The notes under the pieces are model-generated. The model was not told where the DNA came from, ran no database searches, and saw only the letters and a program-made list of their open reading frames with translations. Both the position numbers and the translations under genes were made by a program. Positions 55,065 to 63,918 of a stretch of DNA of 64,000 nt are shown here, one piece after another. The stretch covers positions 102,886 to 166,885 of the forward strand of contig NZ_JBAJMW010000007.1 of NCBI RefSeq assembly GCF_036881825.1. The letters are read 5' to 3'. Positions within the stretch are counted from its first letter, which is position 1, and every line of letters begins with the position of its first letter. The DNA comes from Tersicoccus mangrovi (GTDB lineage Bacteria > Actinomycetota > Actinomycetes > Actinomycetales > Micrococcaceae).

Positions 55065-56430
55065 ACGCCACCGCCCACCAGAACGCGTCGTCGAACCCGG
55101 CGGCCAGCCGGGCGCGGTCGTGCCCGGCGGAGGCGGTGCCGGCCGTGAGGACGACGGCGAGCACGGCAGTGCCGAACGAGCCGCCGACCTGCTGGCAGAT
55201 GCGGGTGAGGATGCTCGCGTGCGGAACGAGGTCCCGTTCGAGGCCGATGTAGGCGACCGTGGTGATGGGCACCATCAGTGCCCCGAAGCCGGCACCGCGC
55301 ACCACGAGCGCCGTCAGCAGCACCCACCACGGCGTCTGTGGCCCGGCCACCGCGTACACGGCCGTCGCCACGCCGACGACGACGAACCCGACGAGGGCCA
55401 CCCGCCGGGGTCCCACCGTGTCGGTCAGCCGCCCGGCGAGCGGCCGGCTGACGAGGATGCCGACGCCCTGCGGGGCGAGCAGCAGGCCGGCTCCGAGCAC
55501 GTCCTGTCCCCACACCTGCTGCCAGTAGAGGGGCAGCAGGAGCATCGCCCCGAACAGGGCGGCGCCGGAGAGAAACAGCAGGACGGCCGCGGCCGCCACC
55601 GAGCGGCGCTTGAGCAGCCCGACCCGGACGAGCGCCCGGTCGCCGGTGCGCCGGGCGTGCCGCACGAACAGGGCGAGCAGGACGGCACCGGCCAGGACCG
55701 GGCCCCACACGTCGGGCCGTTCGACGCCACCGGGCTTGCTGACGTCGGAGAGGCCGAGCAGCAGCCCCACCATCGCCGGGCACATCAGCAGCAGGCCGGT
55801 GACGTCCAGCCGAGCGCGGCCCGAGGGCCGATCCGCGGGCAGCAGCCACACGGCGAGCGCGAACCCGATCGCGCACACCGGCACGTTGACCAGGAACAGC
55901 CACCGCCAGTCCAGCCAGTGCAGGACGAGGCCGCCGACCACCGGCCCGAGGATCGGCCCCAGCACCGCGGGCAGCATGACGATGCCCATCACCCGTCCGA
56001 GGTTCTTCCCGCCGGCGGCCTGCATCACGAGCGTCTGCATGAGCGGCGTCATCAGTCCCCCGCCGATGCCCTGCACGACGCGGAACCCGATGAGGCTGGG
56101 CGCGTCCCAGGCGAGGGTGCACAGCACGGAGCCGGCGAGGAACACCGTCAGGGCGATCAGCCAGAGGCGTTTGCCGCCGAGCCGGGCCTGCGCCCACGCG
56201 ACGAGCGGGATGGACGCACCGAGCGCGAGCAGGTAGGCGGTGGTGACCCACTGGATGGTGTCGACGGTCGTGTGCAGCTCCCGGGACAGGGTCTGCAGGG
56301 CGACGGCGACGATGGTCGTGTCGAAGATGACGGCGATCAACCCGACGATGAGCGCGGCAGCGACCTTGAGGACCTCCGGATCGAGACGTCGGTCGGCCGT
56401 GGTGCTGTCCCGCCCGGTGGTCTGCGTCAT
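54982..56430 (-). CDS. DHA2-family MFS drug:proton antiporter
   Basis: The 482-residue protein has about 14 membrane segments and the DHA2 motifs: FDTTIVAVALQTLSRELHT, WVTTAYLLALGASIPLVAWAQARLGGKRLWL, GFRVVQGIGGGLMTPLM (motif C-like) and VMGIVMLPAVLGPILGPVVGGLVLHWLDWRWLFLVNVPVC. It is a probable exporter of a toxic compound. ATG 56430 is preferred over the longer frame. Its tail overlaps the protease gene by 83 bases. Confidence 0.9.
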   Translation of the reverse strand: MTQTTGRDSTTADRRLDPEVLKVAAALIVGLIAVIFDTTIVAVALQTLSRELHTTVDTIQWVTTAYLLALGASIPLVAWAQARLGGKRLWLIALTVFLAGSVLCTLAWDAPSLIGFRVVQGIGGGLMTPLMQTLVMQAAGGKNLGRVMGIVMLPAVLGPILGPVVGGLVLHWLDWRWLFLVNVPVCAIGFALAVWLLPADRPSGRARLDVTGLLLMCPAMVGLLLGLSDVSKPGGVERPDVWGPVLAGAVLLALFVRHARRTGDRALVRVGLLKRRSVAAAAVLLFLSGAALFGAMLLLPLYWQQVWGQDVLGAGLLLAPQGVGILVSRPLAGRLTDTVGPRRVALVGFVVVGVATAVYAVAGPQTPWWVLLTALVVRGAGFGALMVPITTVAYIGLERDLVPHASILTRICQQVGGSFGTAVLAVVLTAGTASAGHDRARLAAGFDDAFWWAVAFTVLATAVCFLIPGRPSPSRQNPSRQS

Positions 56431-56498
56431 CGTCCCAGCCTTCTCCGCCGCGGCGCCGGGGACAAGCGCGGATCGACCGGCGAGATCGCTCCGCCCTC

Positions 56499-56527
56499 TT
56501 GACGTCATCGACGCGCACACCTAACGT
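56499..56527 (+). promoter_or_regulatory. Promoter of the arsR-SRPBCC operon
   Basis: TTGACG (56499-56504), a 17-base spacer and TAACGT (56522-56527) is the best sigma-A promoter in the window. The start codon follows eight bases after the -10 box, so the message is leaderless. Confidence 0.75.
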
Positions 56528-56544
56528 ACAACCACATGGTTGTA
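56527..56544. promoter_or_regulatory. Operator palindrome over the ArsR start codon
   Basis: TACAACCA-CA-TGGTTGTA is a perfect inverted repeat. The ATG start codon of the ArsR gene lies at its centre. A bound repressor would cover the transcription start and the translation start. Confidence 0.65.
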
Positions 56545-56916
56545 GTTGACGCCGCCGACGCCGCGGTGGACCGCATCTTCCACGCGCTGGCCGACGCGAC
56601 CCGCCGCGACATCGTCCGCCGCTCCAGCCGGGGCGAGCTGTCGGTGTCGCAACTGGCGCAGCTCTACCCGATGAGCTTCGCCGCGGTGCAGAAGCACGTC
56701 GCCGTGCTCGAACGCGCCGGCCTGATCGCCAAGGAACGCCGGGGACGGGAGCAGCTCGTGCGATCCGATCCCGACGCCGTCGCCCGCGCTCACCGGGCGC
56801 TCGACGATCTCGCCGCCACCTGGCGCGACCGGGTCGGCCGGATGGCCGGCCTGCTCGCCGACCCCGACCCGTCACCGACCACCCCACCCGCACCACCGGA
56901 AGGACAGGACCGATGA
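56536..56916 (+). CDS. ArsR-family transcriptional regulator
   Basis: The 126-residue protein has the winged helix IFHALADATRRDIVRRSSRGELSVSQLAQLYPMSFAAVQKHVAVLERAGLIAKERRGREQLV. The metal-sensing Cys motif of true ArsR/SmtB is absent, as in the ArsR group that is paired with SRPBCC proteins. It overlaps the next gene by four bases, and its operator lies on its own start codon, so it probably represses itself. Confidence 0.9.
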   Translation: MVVVDAADAAVDRIFHALADATRRDIVRRSSRGELSVSQLAQLYPMSFAAVQKHVAVLERAGLIAKERRGREQLVRSDPDAVARAHRALDDLAATWRDRVGRMAGLLADPDPSPTTPPAPPEGQDR

Positions 56917-57401
56917 GCGTCACCAGCGTCGACAAGGACCTCGACAACCTCACCCTGACCCTGATCGCCGACTTCGCCGCGCCCACCGACCGGGTGTGGC
57001 AGCTGTGGGCGGACCCGCGGCAGCTCGAGCGGTGGTGGGGACCGCCGACGTACCCGGCCACGTTCGAGCAGCACGACCTCACCCCGGGCGGCACGGTCAC
57101 CTACTTCATGACCGGCCCGGACGGCGAGAGATTCCACGGCTACTGGACGGTCGGCTCCGTGGACGCCCCGTCCTCCCTGGCCTTCACCGACGGGTTCGCC
57201 GACGAGAACGGCCGCCCGAACGACGAGCTGCCGACGAGCGACACCGACGTGCGGCTCACCGAGCGCGACGGCGGCACCCGGATGACCCTGACCACGCACT
57301 TCGCCGATCGCGCGCAGATGGACCAGCTGATCGCGATGGGCATGGACGAGGGGCTGCGGGAGGCCGTGGGCCAGATGGACGGCCTGCTCGTCGCCGCCTG
57401 A
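56913..57401 (+). CDS. SRPBCC (AHSA1/START-like) family protein
   Basis: The 162-residue protein has the helix-grip fold: LTLIADFAAPTDRVWQLWADPRQLERWWGPPTYPATF, YFMTGPDGERFHGYWTVGSVDAPSSLAFTDGFADENG and a long final helix MGMDEGLREAVGQMDGLL. These are small-ligand-binding proteins often joined to ArsR regulators. The ligand is unknown. Confidence 0.88.
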   Translation: MSVTSVDKDLDNLTLTLIADFAAPTDRVWQLWADPRQLERWWGPPTYPATFEQHDLTPGGTVTYFMTGPDGERFHGYWTVGSVDAPSSLAFTDGFADENGRPNDELPTSDTDVRLTERDGGTRMTLTTHFADRAQMDQLIAMGMDEGLREAVGQMDGLLVAA

Positions 57402-57491
57402 GGTCGTCGGCTCGGTCCGCCCGGTCGGACCGGGCCGTCGCGCCTCAGCTCGCCGCGTGGTGAGATGGATGCGACGACGATCGGAGCACTC

Positions 57492-58355
57492 ATGACCGAC
57501 ACCCTGCCCGGTGGCGCCTTCACCCTCGGCGACCTGACCGTCTCCCGGATGGGCTACGGCGCGATGCAACTGGCCGGGCCGGGGGTGTTCGGCCCCCCGG
57601 TGGACCGCGACGCCGCGATCTCCGTGCTCCGGACCGCCGTCGAGCTCGGCATCCGGCACATCGACACGAGCGACTACTACGGCCCGCACGTGACCAACGA
57701 GATCATCGGCGAGGCGCTGCACCCGTACCCGGAAGACCTGCACCTGGTCACCAAGGTGGGCGCACGCCGCGACGAGAAGGGCGGCTGGCCGCCCGCGCTG
57801 GCGCCCGACGAGCTGCGGCAGGCGGTGCACGAGAACCTCGACCGCCTCGGGCTGGAGGCGATGGATGTCGTCAACCTGCGGGTGGGCGGGGTCAGCGCCC
57901 CGAGTGAGGGTTCCCTCGCCGAGCCGTTCGAGACGCTCGCGGAGCTGCAGCAGCAGGGGCTGATCCGCCATCTCGGCGTGAGCAACGTGACGGCGGAGCA
58001 GGTGGCCGAGGCCCGCGCCATCGCCCCGGTGGTGTGCGTGCAGAACTTCTACAACCTGGCCCACCGCGACGACGACGCCCTCATCGACCAGCTGGCCGGG
58101 GACGGCATCGCGTACACGCCGTTCTTCCCGCTCGGCGGGTTCTCCCCGCTGCAGTCCGGCACGCTCGACGGCGTGGCCGAGCGGGTCGGGGCACCGCCGA
58201 TGACGGTGGCCCTCGCGTGGCTGCTGCAGCGATCGCCGAACGTCCTGCTCATCCCGGGGACGTCCTCGGTGGAGCACCTACGGGCCAACGTGGCGGCCGT
58301 CGACCTCACGCTCTCCGACGAGGACCTGGTGGAGCTGGAGGGCATCGGCGGCTGA
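57492..58355 (+). CDS. Aldo/keto reductase
   Basis: The 287-residue TIM-barrel enzyme shows GIRHIDTSDYYGPHVTNEIIGEAL with the catalytic Asp and Tyr, DLHLVTKVGARRD with the Lys, and C-terminal NADPH motif VLLIPGTSSVEHLRANVAA. The usual active-site His is replaced by a VNLRVGG segment. ATG 57492 has GGAG five bases upstream. The likely job is reduction of an aldehyde or ketone with NADPH. Confidence 0.86.
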   Translation: MTDTLPGGAFTLGDLTVSRMGYGAMQLAGPGVFGPPVDRDAAISVLRTAVELGIRHIDTSDYYGPHVTNEIIGEALHPYPEDLHLVTKVGARRDEKGGWPPALAPDELRQAVHENLDRLGLEAMDVVNLRVGGVSAPSEGSLAEPFETLAELQQQGLIRHLGVSNVTAEQVAEARAIAPVVCVQNFYNLAHRDDDALIDQLAGDGIAYTPFFPLGGFSPLQSGTLDGVAERVGAPPMTVALAWLLQRSPNVLLIPGTSSVEHLRANVAAVDLTLSDEDLVELEGIGG

Positions 58356-58483
58356 GGTGGGGTTGCCGTCGTGCGGGCGGCGTGGATGTCGTCGGGGTCA
58401 TTCCCGGCGTGCAGCTGCCGGGTGCTGAACCCGCGACGCTCGGGTGCTCCTGGCACTGCTCGGTGGGGCTGGCCGGGCACCGT

Positions 58484-60220
58484 TCAGAACGGCGGAGGCT
58501 CGGGGTCAGTGAGGTAGATCCGGCCCGCCGGCGAGGTCCACCGGAGACGTGCCGACGTCGCGAATGCGTGGTCCGCCGCCGACTCGACCGACCACCCCGA
58601 GTGATGCTTGAGCACGTGGTGCTTGCGGCACAGGTGAGCGAGATTCTCCGGCACGGTCGTGCCACCGCCGGTCCACGCGGTCACGTGGTCGACGTCGCAC
58701 GCCACCGCCGATCGACGACACCCCGGGAACCGGCAGGTTCCGTCGCGGACGGTCAAGGCCCGCCGCAGCGCCGTCGGAACTCGGTACTGCAACCCCGTCG
58801 TGAGCATGACCGGTATGACGCAAGCCGGTTCGATGCCATCGGGTGGCGGGTCGTCCAGGTCGTCGGGCCGCGTGCCTTCTGCGGCGGGCGGCCCGCCGGT
58901 GTCATCGGATGGCGACACCGACAATCCGCCGGGCCCGGCGATCACCCCGAGCATGCAGGACGTGGCTCGCCGAACGAGATCTCGAGCATCGGTCGCCGGT
59001 ATCGGACCGAATGAACCGAGCCATCCCGGCTCGTCGCCGCCCAGCAGTGCGGCTGCTGACACGGTCAGCAGCACGCGCGGCGTCGGGGCAGCCTCGACCT
59101 GCCAATCCGTACCGGTGCGACGACCGGCGTCACCCTCCGTCGGGCCGCCGAGCAGGTCAGCCAGCACATCGGTTCGCAACTGGGCGACGGTTCGTCGGTC
59201 GTCATCGCCGTCGTGGGTCGCCCCTGTGCGGTCGTCCTCTCCGGGCGTGGGTCCGGCGGCCGAGGTAACGCCGACTGCCGGAGACAGGGAGACAACGACG
59301 TCGTCCTGCTGAGTGGCCAGCTGTCTGGCCAGCGCTGAGAGTCGAACGTCGATCTTCCAGGCCAGCACCGCCGGCAGCAGCGCCGTCAACCGAGCCATCC
59401 CGTCACCGTCCGGCGTCACTCTCACGTAACGGTCGGCAAGGGCAGCAGCATGACGCTGGGCGAATGTACGCGGGTGGCACCGCTCCCGTACGCGGCGAGC
59501 ACGAGATCGCATCTGACGGACGGTCTGCCCATTCCGCGCTGCCTGGAGCAGAGCCGTCTCGGTGACGTCGATGGCGCGAGCGAGCCGCTCCTGCATCTCG
59601 GGGTCCGAGCAGTCCGGCAACGCGTCCGCGTACTCGGCGGTCTCATCGGCGATCGTCTCGGCCGCACGCGCGCTGATCCTCCCGGTCTGCAGGGCTGCCA
59701 ACGTCGCCGGGAGCAGCAGGGTGAGCCGTTCGGCGCAGCGGAGCTGGGCGTGCGCCGCATCCTCGCTGATCCGCAGCGCACAGGCGATCTCGGCGACACC
59801 TGACCTGTCCCCCACAGCCAGGCGCTCCCGCCTGGTCAGGCCCCCTTCACTCGCGGGATCCTCGAGTACCGACGGGTGCGCCTCGACCCACCGCCGGTGA
59901 TTCTCCTCAGCCACCCGTTGGGCCAGCAGGGTGGCTCGATGCCGTGCGGCGGCCAACCAGCCCTCGAGCCGGCGGACGTCCTCCAGTGCGCTGACGGCCG
60001 AATCGAGGGTGGTCCTCGCCGTGTCGTGCTCAGCGAGGACGGTCGACAGACGACCGAGAAGTGCCGTCGGTGCGACGGCGTCGGACGAGATGAAGGCAGC
60101 GGAATCGCCGGGAACGCGACGAGTCCGCGACACCGACGGCGCGCCGTCGTCCAGTCCCGGCAGCGTGGCCGGGACCATGCGCCCCCGGGTCGAGGTGTCC
60201 TCCATGACCTCACTCAACAC
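58484..60220 (-). CDS. DUF222/HNH endonuclease family protein (13E12 type)
   Basis: The 578-residue protein has an N-terminal DUF222 region, rich in charged helices (VAEIACALRISEDAAHAQLRCAERLTLLLPATLAALQTGRISARAAETIAD), a variable middle and a C-terminal HNH nuclease CRFPGCRRSAVACDVDHVTAWTGGGTTVPENLAHLCRKHHVLKHH. This 13E12 repeat family is abundant in actinobacteria and may be mobile. The start is unclear: GTG 60220 or ATG 60205; no good ribosome site is visible. It has no close partner gene. Confidence 0.83.
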   Translation of the reverse strand: MLSEVMEDTSTRGRMVPATLPGLDDGAPSVSRTRRVPGDSAAFISSDAVAPTALLGRLSTVLAEHDTARTTLDSAVSALEDVRRLEGWLAAARHRATLLAQRVAEENHRRWVEAHPSVLEDPASEGGLTRRERLAVGDRSGVAEIACALRISEDAAHAQLRCAERLTLLLPATLAALQTGRISARAAETIADETAEYADALPDCSDPEMQERLARAIDVTETALLQAARNGQTVRQMRSRARRVRERCHPRTFAQRHAAALADRYVRVTPDGDGMARLTALLPAVLAWKIDVRLSALARQLATQQDDVVVSLSPAVGVTSAAGPTPGEDDRTGATHDGDDDRRTVAQLRTDVLADLLGGPTEGDAGRRTGTDWQVEAAPTPRVLLTVSAAALLGGDEPGWLGSFGPIPATDARDLVRRATSCMLGVIAGPGGLSVSPSDDTGGPPAAEGTRPDDLDDPPPDGIEPACVIPVMLTTGLQYRVPTALRRALTVRDGTCRFPGCRRSAVACDVDHVTAWTGGGTTVPENLAHLCRKHHVLKHHSGWSVESAADHAFATSARLRWTSPAGRIYLTDPEPPPF

Positions 60221-60289
60221 GCCACCACCGACAGAACTCGCGCCGGCAGCGGGCCCCAGCGAACCCCGACCGCTGGACGCGAAGAACGG

Positions 60290-61729
60290 TCAGCCCTCGA
60301 CGACCCGCAGTCGTCGCACGCCCGCATCGGCGTCGGAGCCACCGTGCCCACCGGCACCGCCGGGCCGCACCCCAACCCGTACCGCCGACGCCCCCACTGC
60401 CTCCAGCAGCGCCCCGGCCTTCAGCTCCATCTCCTCAAGTTCCCGCTGCGGGTCCGACAGCGCGGTGATGCCCCCGCCGACCCCGATGGTCGCGGTGTCC
60501 CCCTCCACGACGATGCTGCGGATCGTCATGGCCAGGTCCGCCCGCCCGTCCGGCCCGAGGTGGCCGAAGGCTCCGGCGTACCGCCCCCGATCGCGCTGCT
60601 CGAGGGCGGACAGCAGGTCCGTCGCCGCCTGCTTCGGCGCGCCCGTCATCGAGCCCGCCGGGAAGCACGAGCGGATCGCGTCGACCGCCGTCCGGCCGGG
60701 CAGCAGCCGACCCTGCACCGTCGAGACCAGCTGGTGCACCTGCGCGTAGCTCTCCACCGCCCACAGCGCGGGCACGGTGACCGAGCCGACCCGGCACACC
60801 CGCTGCAGGTCGTTGCGCATGAGGTCGACGATCATGACGTTCTCCGCGCGCTCCTTCTCGTCGGCGGCGAGCTCCGCGGCGAGCCGGCGGTCCTCCTCGG
60901 GCGTCGCACCACGCGGGCGGGTGCCCTTGATCGGCCGGGTGGTGACCAACCCGGCCGGCGTCACCTCGAGGAACCGCTCGGGGGACGCGCTCACCAGCGC
61001 CACTCCGCCGATCCGCAGGAACCCGCCGTGATGCGTGGGGCTGCGCCGTCGCAGGGCCAGGTACACCCCGACCGGGTCGATCAGCCCGCGCACCCGGTAC
61101 TCCGTCGTCAGGCACAGCACGTAGGCCAGCCCCTTGATGATGGCGTCCTGCGCGGCGCGGATGTTCGCCAGGTACGTCTCGTCGTCGTCGGCGCGGGTCA
61201 CGTCGAGGACGACAGGAGCGGTCGCCGCGGGGACCGGTGTCGCCAGTCGGTCGAGCACCTCCTGCGCGAACGCGTCGTGGTCGACGTCGTCGGCCGTCAA
61301 CAGCTCGATCCGCCCGTCGGGGTGCACGGCGACGGCCCGGTCGGTGCGCAGGAAGGCCGCGGCCGGGGACGGAGGCCAGGCCGGCCCGGACGACGGTCGT
61401 GAGCGCGCGGTCCCCGGGTGCGGGGCGACGGTCTCGTGCCGCAGCTCGTAGTCGAGCCATCCGACGAGGCCGAGGCGGAAGGAGGCGTCGGTGTCGAGGT
61501 CAGCCCCCGGGTCGTCGGCGGTCCGCAGTGCCGACTGCGCCGCGGCGAGGTCCTCGAGCACGCGGCCGCTGCGGAGCGGCACCGGGGTCCCGCTGCCCAG
61601 GTAGCTCGGGGTGTCCGGGCCGCCGTCGAGCCAGTAGACGTCGGCGTGGTGGGCGGCGAACACCCGGGTGAAGACCGTCCCGGCGTCGGCGGTCGCACCC
61701 GGGGGCACGGGCAGCGGGGTTCTGCGCAT
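60290..61729 (-). CDS. pabB: Aminodeoxychorismate synthase component I
   Basis: The 479-residue protein has the chorismate-binding core: KGLAYVLCLTTEYRV, SPERFLEVTPAGLVTTRPIKGTRPRG, ENVMIVDLMRNDLQRVC and SCFPAGSMTGAPKQAATDLL. The Lys in PIKGT favours PabB, since anthranilate synthase has PIAGT. It would make aminodeoxychorismate for folate with a PabA partner not in this window. GAGGA precedes ATG 61729. Confidence 0.88.
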   Translation of the reverse strand: MRRTPLPVPPGATADAGTVFTRVFAAHHADVYWLDGGPDTPSYLGSGTPVPLRSGRVLEDLAAAQSALRTADDPGADLDTDASFRLGLVGWLDYELRHETVAPHPGTARSRPSSGPAWPPSPAAAFLRTDRAVAVHPDGRIELLTADDVDHDAFAQEVLDRLATPVPAATAPVVLDVTRADDDETYLANIRAAQDAIIKGLAYVLCLTTEYRVRGLIDPVGVYLALRRRSPTHHGGFLRIGGVALVSASPERFLEVTPAGLVTTRPIKGTRPRGATPEEDRRLAAELAADEKERAENVMIVDLMRNDLQRVCRVGSVTVPALWAVESYAQVHQLVSTVQGRLLPGRTAVDAIRSCFPAGSMTGAPKQAATDLLSALEQRDRGRYAGAFGHLGPDGRADLAMTIRSIVVEGDTATIGVGGGITALSDPQRELEEMELKAGALLEAVGASAVRVGVRPGGAGGHGGSDADAGVRRLRVVEG

Positions 61730-61742
61730 GGCCGTCCTCCCC

Positions 61743-61766
61743 CGTCGATCGAGCCGTCGATCGAGC
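61743..61766. repeat. Two 12-bp direct repeats in the pabB leader
   Basis: CGTCGATCGAGC occurs twice head to tail in the untranslated leader of pabB. Each copy holds the palindrome TCGATCGA, so the leader can form two small hairpins or one joint hairpin. Confidence 0.6.
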
Positions 61767-61780
61767 CGTTCGTCGCAGCG

Positions 61781-61829
61781 AGTGTACCGGGCGCGGCCGG
61801 GCCGGGCCGGGCCGGGCCGGACGTACGCT
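61781..61829. promoter_or_regulatory. Divergent promoter region between pabB and the SDR gene
   Basis: TACACT on the minus strand (61786-61781) and TACGCT on the plus strand (61824-61829) look like -10 boxes for pabB and the SDR gene. The -35 position for both falls in the GCCGG repeat, with no matching hexamer. Confidence 0.45.
61796..61820. repeat. Pentanucleotide tandem repeat (GCCGG)5
   Basis: Five exact GCCGG units lie between the divergent -10 boxes, exactly in the -35 zone of both promoters. A change in copy number would alter the distance of upstream sequence to both boxes. Confidence 0.7.
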
Positions 61830-61894
61830 GAGGGCAGTGCAGGGCAGCCCGGCCGTGATCGGACCGCGGGTGGCCGCAACGAGAGGAGCACCCC

Positions 61895-62851
61895 GTGCCC
61901 AGGATCACCACGCCGTTCGGATTCGAGGCGACCGCCGACGACGTCGTCGCCGGGCGGGACCTGTCCGGCCTGCGCGTCGTCGTCACCGGCGGCGCGTCCG
62001 GCATCGGGCTGGAGACCGCCCGCAGCCTGGCCCGCGCCGGCGCCGACGTCACCATCGGTGTCCGCGACGTCGACGCCGGCCAGAAGGCCGCGGCAGACAT
62101 CGAGGCCGACACCGGCAGGACGGTCCGGGTCGCTCCGCTCGACCTCACCGACCTGGCCAGCGTCACGGCCTTCGTCGATGCGTGGGACGGACCGTTGAAC
62201 GTGCTGATCAACAACGCCGGCGTCATGGCGGTGCCCGACCTGCGCCGGACGGCGTACGGCTGGGAACTGCAGTTCGCCACCAATCACCTCGGGCACTTCG
62301 CGCTCGCCCTCGGTCTGCACGACGCGCTCGCGGCCGCGGGCGGCGGGGCACGGATCGTCTCCGTCTCCTCCAGCGGCCACCGCGGCTCCCCCGTCGTCTT
62401 CGAGGACGTCGACTACGAGCACCGCCCCTACGACCCGTGGAGCGCCTACGGGCAGGCCAAGACCGCCAACGTCCTCTTCGCAGTCGAGGCAACCCGCCGC
62501 TGGGCCGGTGACGGCATCGTCGCGAACGCCCTGATGCCCGGCGGCATCATGACCAACCTGCAGCGGTTCGTGCCGGACGAGATCAAGGACGGGTGGAAGG
62601 GCAGCCCGTCGATGAAGTCCCCGCAGCAGGGGGCGGCGACCACGCTGGTCGCCGCGATCGCCCCCGAGTTCGAAGGCGTGGGCGGGAAGTACCTCGAGAA
62701 CGGAAGCGAGTCCCTCGTCGTGGCCGACGACGCCGACGTCGCGGCCGAGACGACCGGCGTGCGGCAGTGGGCCCTGGACCCGGCCGCCGCGGAACGGCTC
62801 TGGGACCTGTCGGCGCGCAAGCTCCGCGACGCGGGGTACGACGTCGGCTGA
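61895..62851 (+). CDS. Short-chain dehydrogenase (retinol dehydrogenase/WWOX-like)
   Basis: The 318-residue protein has VVVTGGASGIGLETARSLARAGADVTIGVRD, NVLINNAGVMAVP, ELQFATNHLGHFALALGL, IVSVSSSGHR and SAYGQAKTANVLFAVE (YxxxK). The C-terminal extension and LNHLGHF-like motif mark the retinol-dehydrogenase-like group. GGAG lies six bases before the GTG start. The substrate is unknown. Confidence 0.88.
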   Translation: MPRITTPFGFEATADDVVAGRDLSGLRVVVTGGASGIGLETARSLARAGADVTIGVRDVDAGQKAAADIEADTGRTVRVAPLDLTDLASVTAFVDAWDGPLNVLINNAGVMAVPDLRRTAYGWELQFATNHLGHFALALGLHDALAAAGGGARIVSVSSSGHRGSPVVFEDVDYEHRPYDPWSAYGQAKTANVLFAVEATRRWAGDGIVANALMPGGIMTNLQRFVPDEIKDGWKGSPSMKSPQQGAATTLVAAIAPEFEGVGGKYLENGSESLVVADDADVAAETTGVRQWALDPAAAERLWDLSARKLRDAGYDVG

Positions 62852-62854
62852 CGG

Positions 62855-63823
62855 TCACGCCCGGAGGCGGAACCAGCCCCGGGAGTGCCGGGGGCAGCGG
62901 CCGGGCTCGTGCGCGCGCACGGCGCCACGACCCTGACCGGCGATGCGGGTGGCCCAGCGCAGCCGTCGCCAGGACAGAACCAGGAGGACGGCTGCCAGGC
63001 CGCCGAGCACGTCCCACTGCGGGTCCGGAAGGCCGTTCGGCGGTTCGACGTACCCGCCGGCGTCCAGACCCGCCGCCTGTTCGAAGTGGTTGCGCCCGAG
63101 CGGGAAGACGGCGTCGTCGACCGTGTAGAGGACCGGCATCAGGGCCGGCCCGCCGAGGGACGTGAGCACCGCCGCCTGCGAGACGTGCACGGATTCGTGG
63201 CCGGCGAGGGCCTCGAGTTCCGCGCGGTCCCGGGCGATGTTCGGGCCGAACCGCAGGTAGAGATCCTCGCGGTTGATGCCGAAGCCGTTGCGCTCCGAGG
63301 ACCGTCCGCCGTCCTTCACGACGTCCCAGGCCACGAAGGTCTCCCCGATCACGGAGCCGCCCGCGCTCGTCGTCGGGGGACGCCAGAACAGGATGGGCTG
63401 GGTGGTCTGGCACTCGTCCATGCCGATCAGCCGGCCGCCCATGAGGGCGAGGCCGCTCGGGCCGGCGAGCACGACGCGCCGGGCGACGTCCCACGTCGGG
63501 TCGATCGCCAGCCGGACCGGCGGCTCGGGCACCGCGGCGCCGTTGGCGTACACGTGCGCGCTGCACGGCGTCAGGGGGGACACGACGGCCTGGAGGCGCA
63601 CGAACGAGCCGGCCAGCAGCAGGACGGCGCAGGCCGGGATCAGGACGGCGGCGACGCGGCCGTTCCGGGCGCACCGCCCGCAGGACGCGGCGCGGCGGGC
63701 ACGACGGCGACGCACGCCCGGGAGCAACCAGAGGACGCCGAGGACGCCCAGGCACGCCAGCAGGCTGACGCCGCGGACCATCTCCCGCAGCCACCGAGGC
63801 GGCCGGCGCCGCGACGCCCTCAC
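62855..63823 (-). CDS. Membrane protein with HESVH zincin-like motif
   Basis: The 322-residue protein has two membrane segments near the start (about residues 17-36 and 56-75), a large external domain and a third segment (about 270-285). In the domain lies EALAGHESVHVSQAAVLTSLGG, an HExxH with a second possible ligand in NHFEQAAGLDAGGY about 40 residues on. This could be a zinc metalloprotease fold, but I do not recognise the family. Its GTG start overlaps the end of a tiny upstream reading frame. Confidence 0.6.
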   Translation of the reverse strand: MRASRRRPPRWLREMVRGVSLLACLGVLGVLWLLPGVRRRRARRAASCGRCARNGRVAAVLIPACAVLLLAGSFVRLQAVVSPLTPCSAHVYANGAAVPEPPVRLAIDPTWDVARRVVLAGPSGLALMGGRLIGMDECQTTQPILFWRPPTTSAGGSVIGETFVAWDVVKDGGRSSERNGFGINREDLYLRFGPNIARDRAELEALAGHESVHVSQAAVLTSLGGPALMPVLYTVDDAVFPLGRNHFEQAAGLDAGGYVEPPNGLPDPQWDVLGGLAAVLLVLSWRRLRWATRIAGQGRGAVRAHEPGRCPRHSRGWFRLRA

Positions 63824-63918
63824 GCCCGCTCGCGGGACGGACGGCGTCGAGCGAGCGGATCGGGTCCCGGTCCCGGCAGCTCGTGGAGCGCGACGGCGAC
63901 CGACGCGGCGATCAGCAT
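63820..63918 (-). CDS. Tiny upstream ORF, possibly leaderless
   Basis: A 32-residue frame (start MLIAASVAVALHELPGPG) ends in GTGA, whose GTG is the start of the HESVH membrane protein gene. TAGGCT lies six bases before its ATG on the minus strand, the spacing of a leaderless start. It may be a regulatory leader peptide. It is too short for a firm call. Confidence 0.4.
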   Translation of the reverse strand: MLIAASVAVALHELPGPGPDPLARRRPSRERA

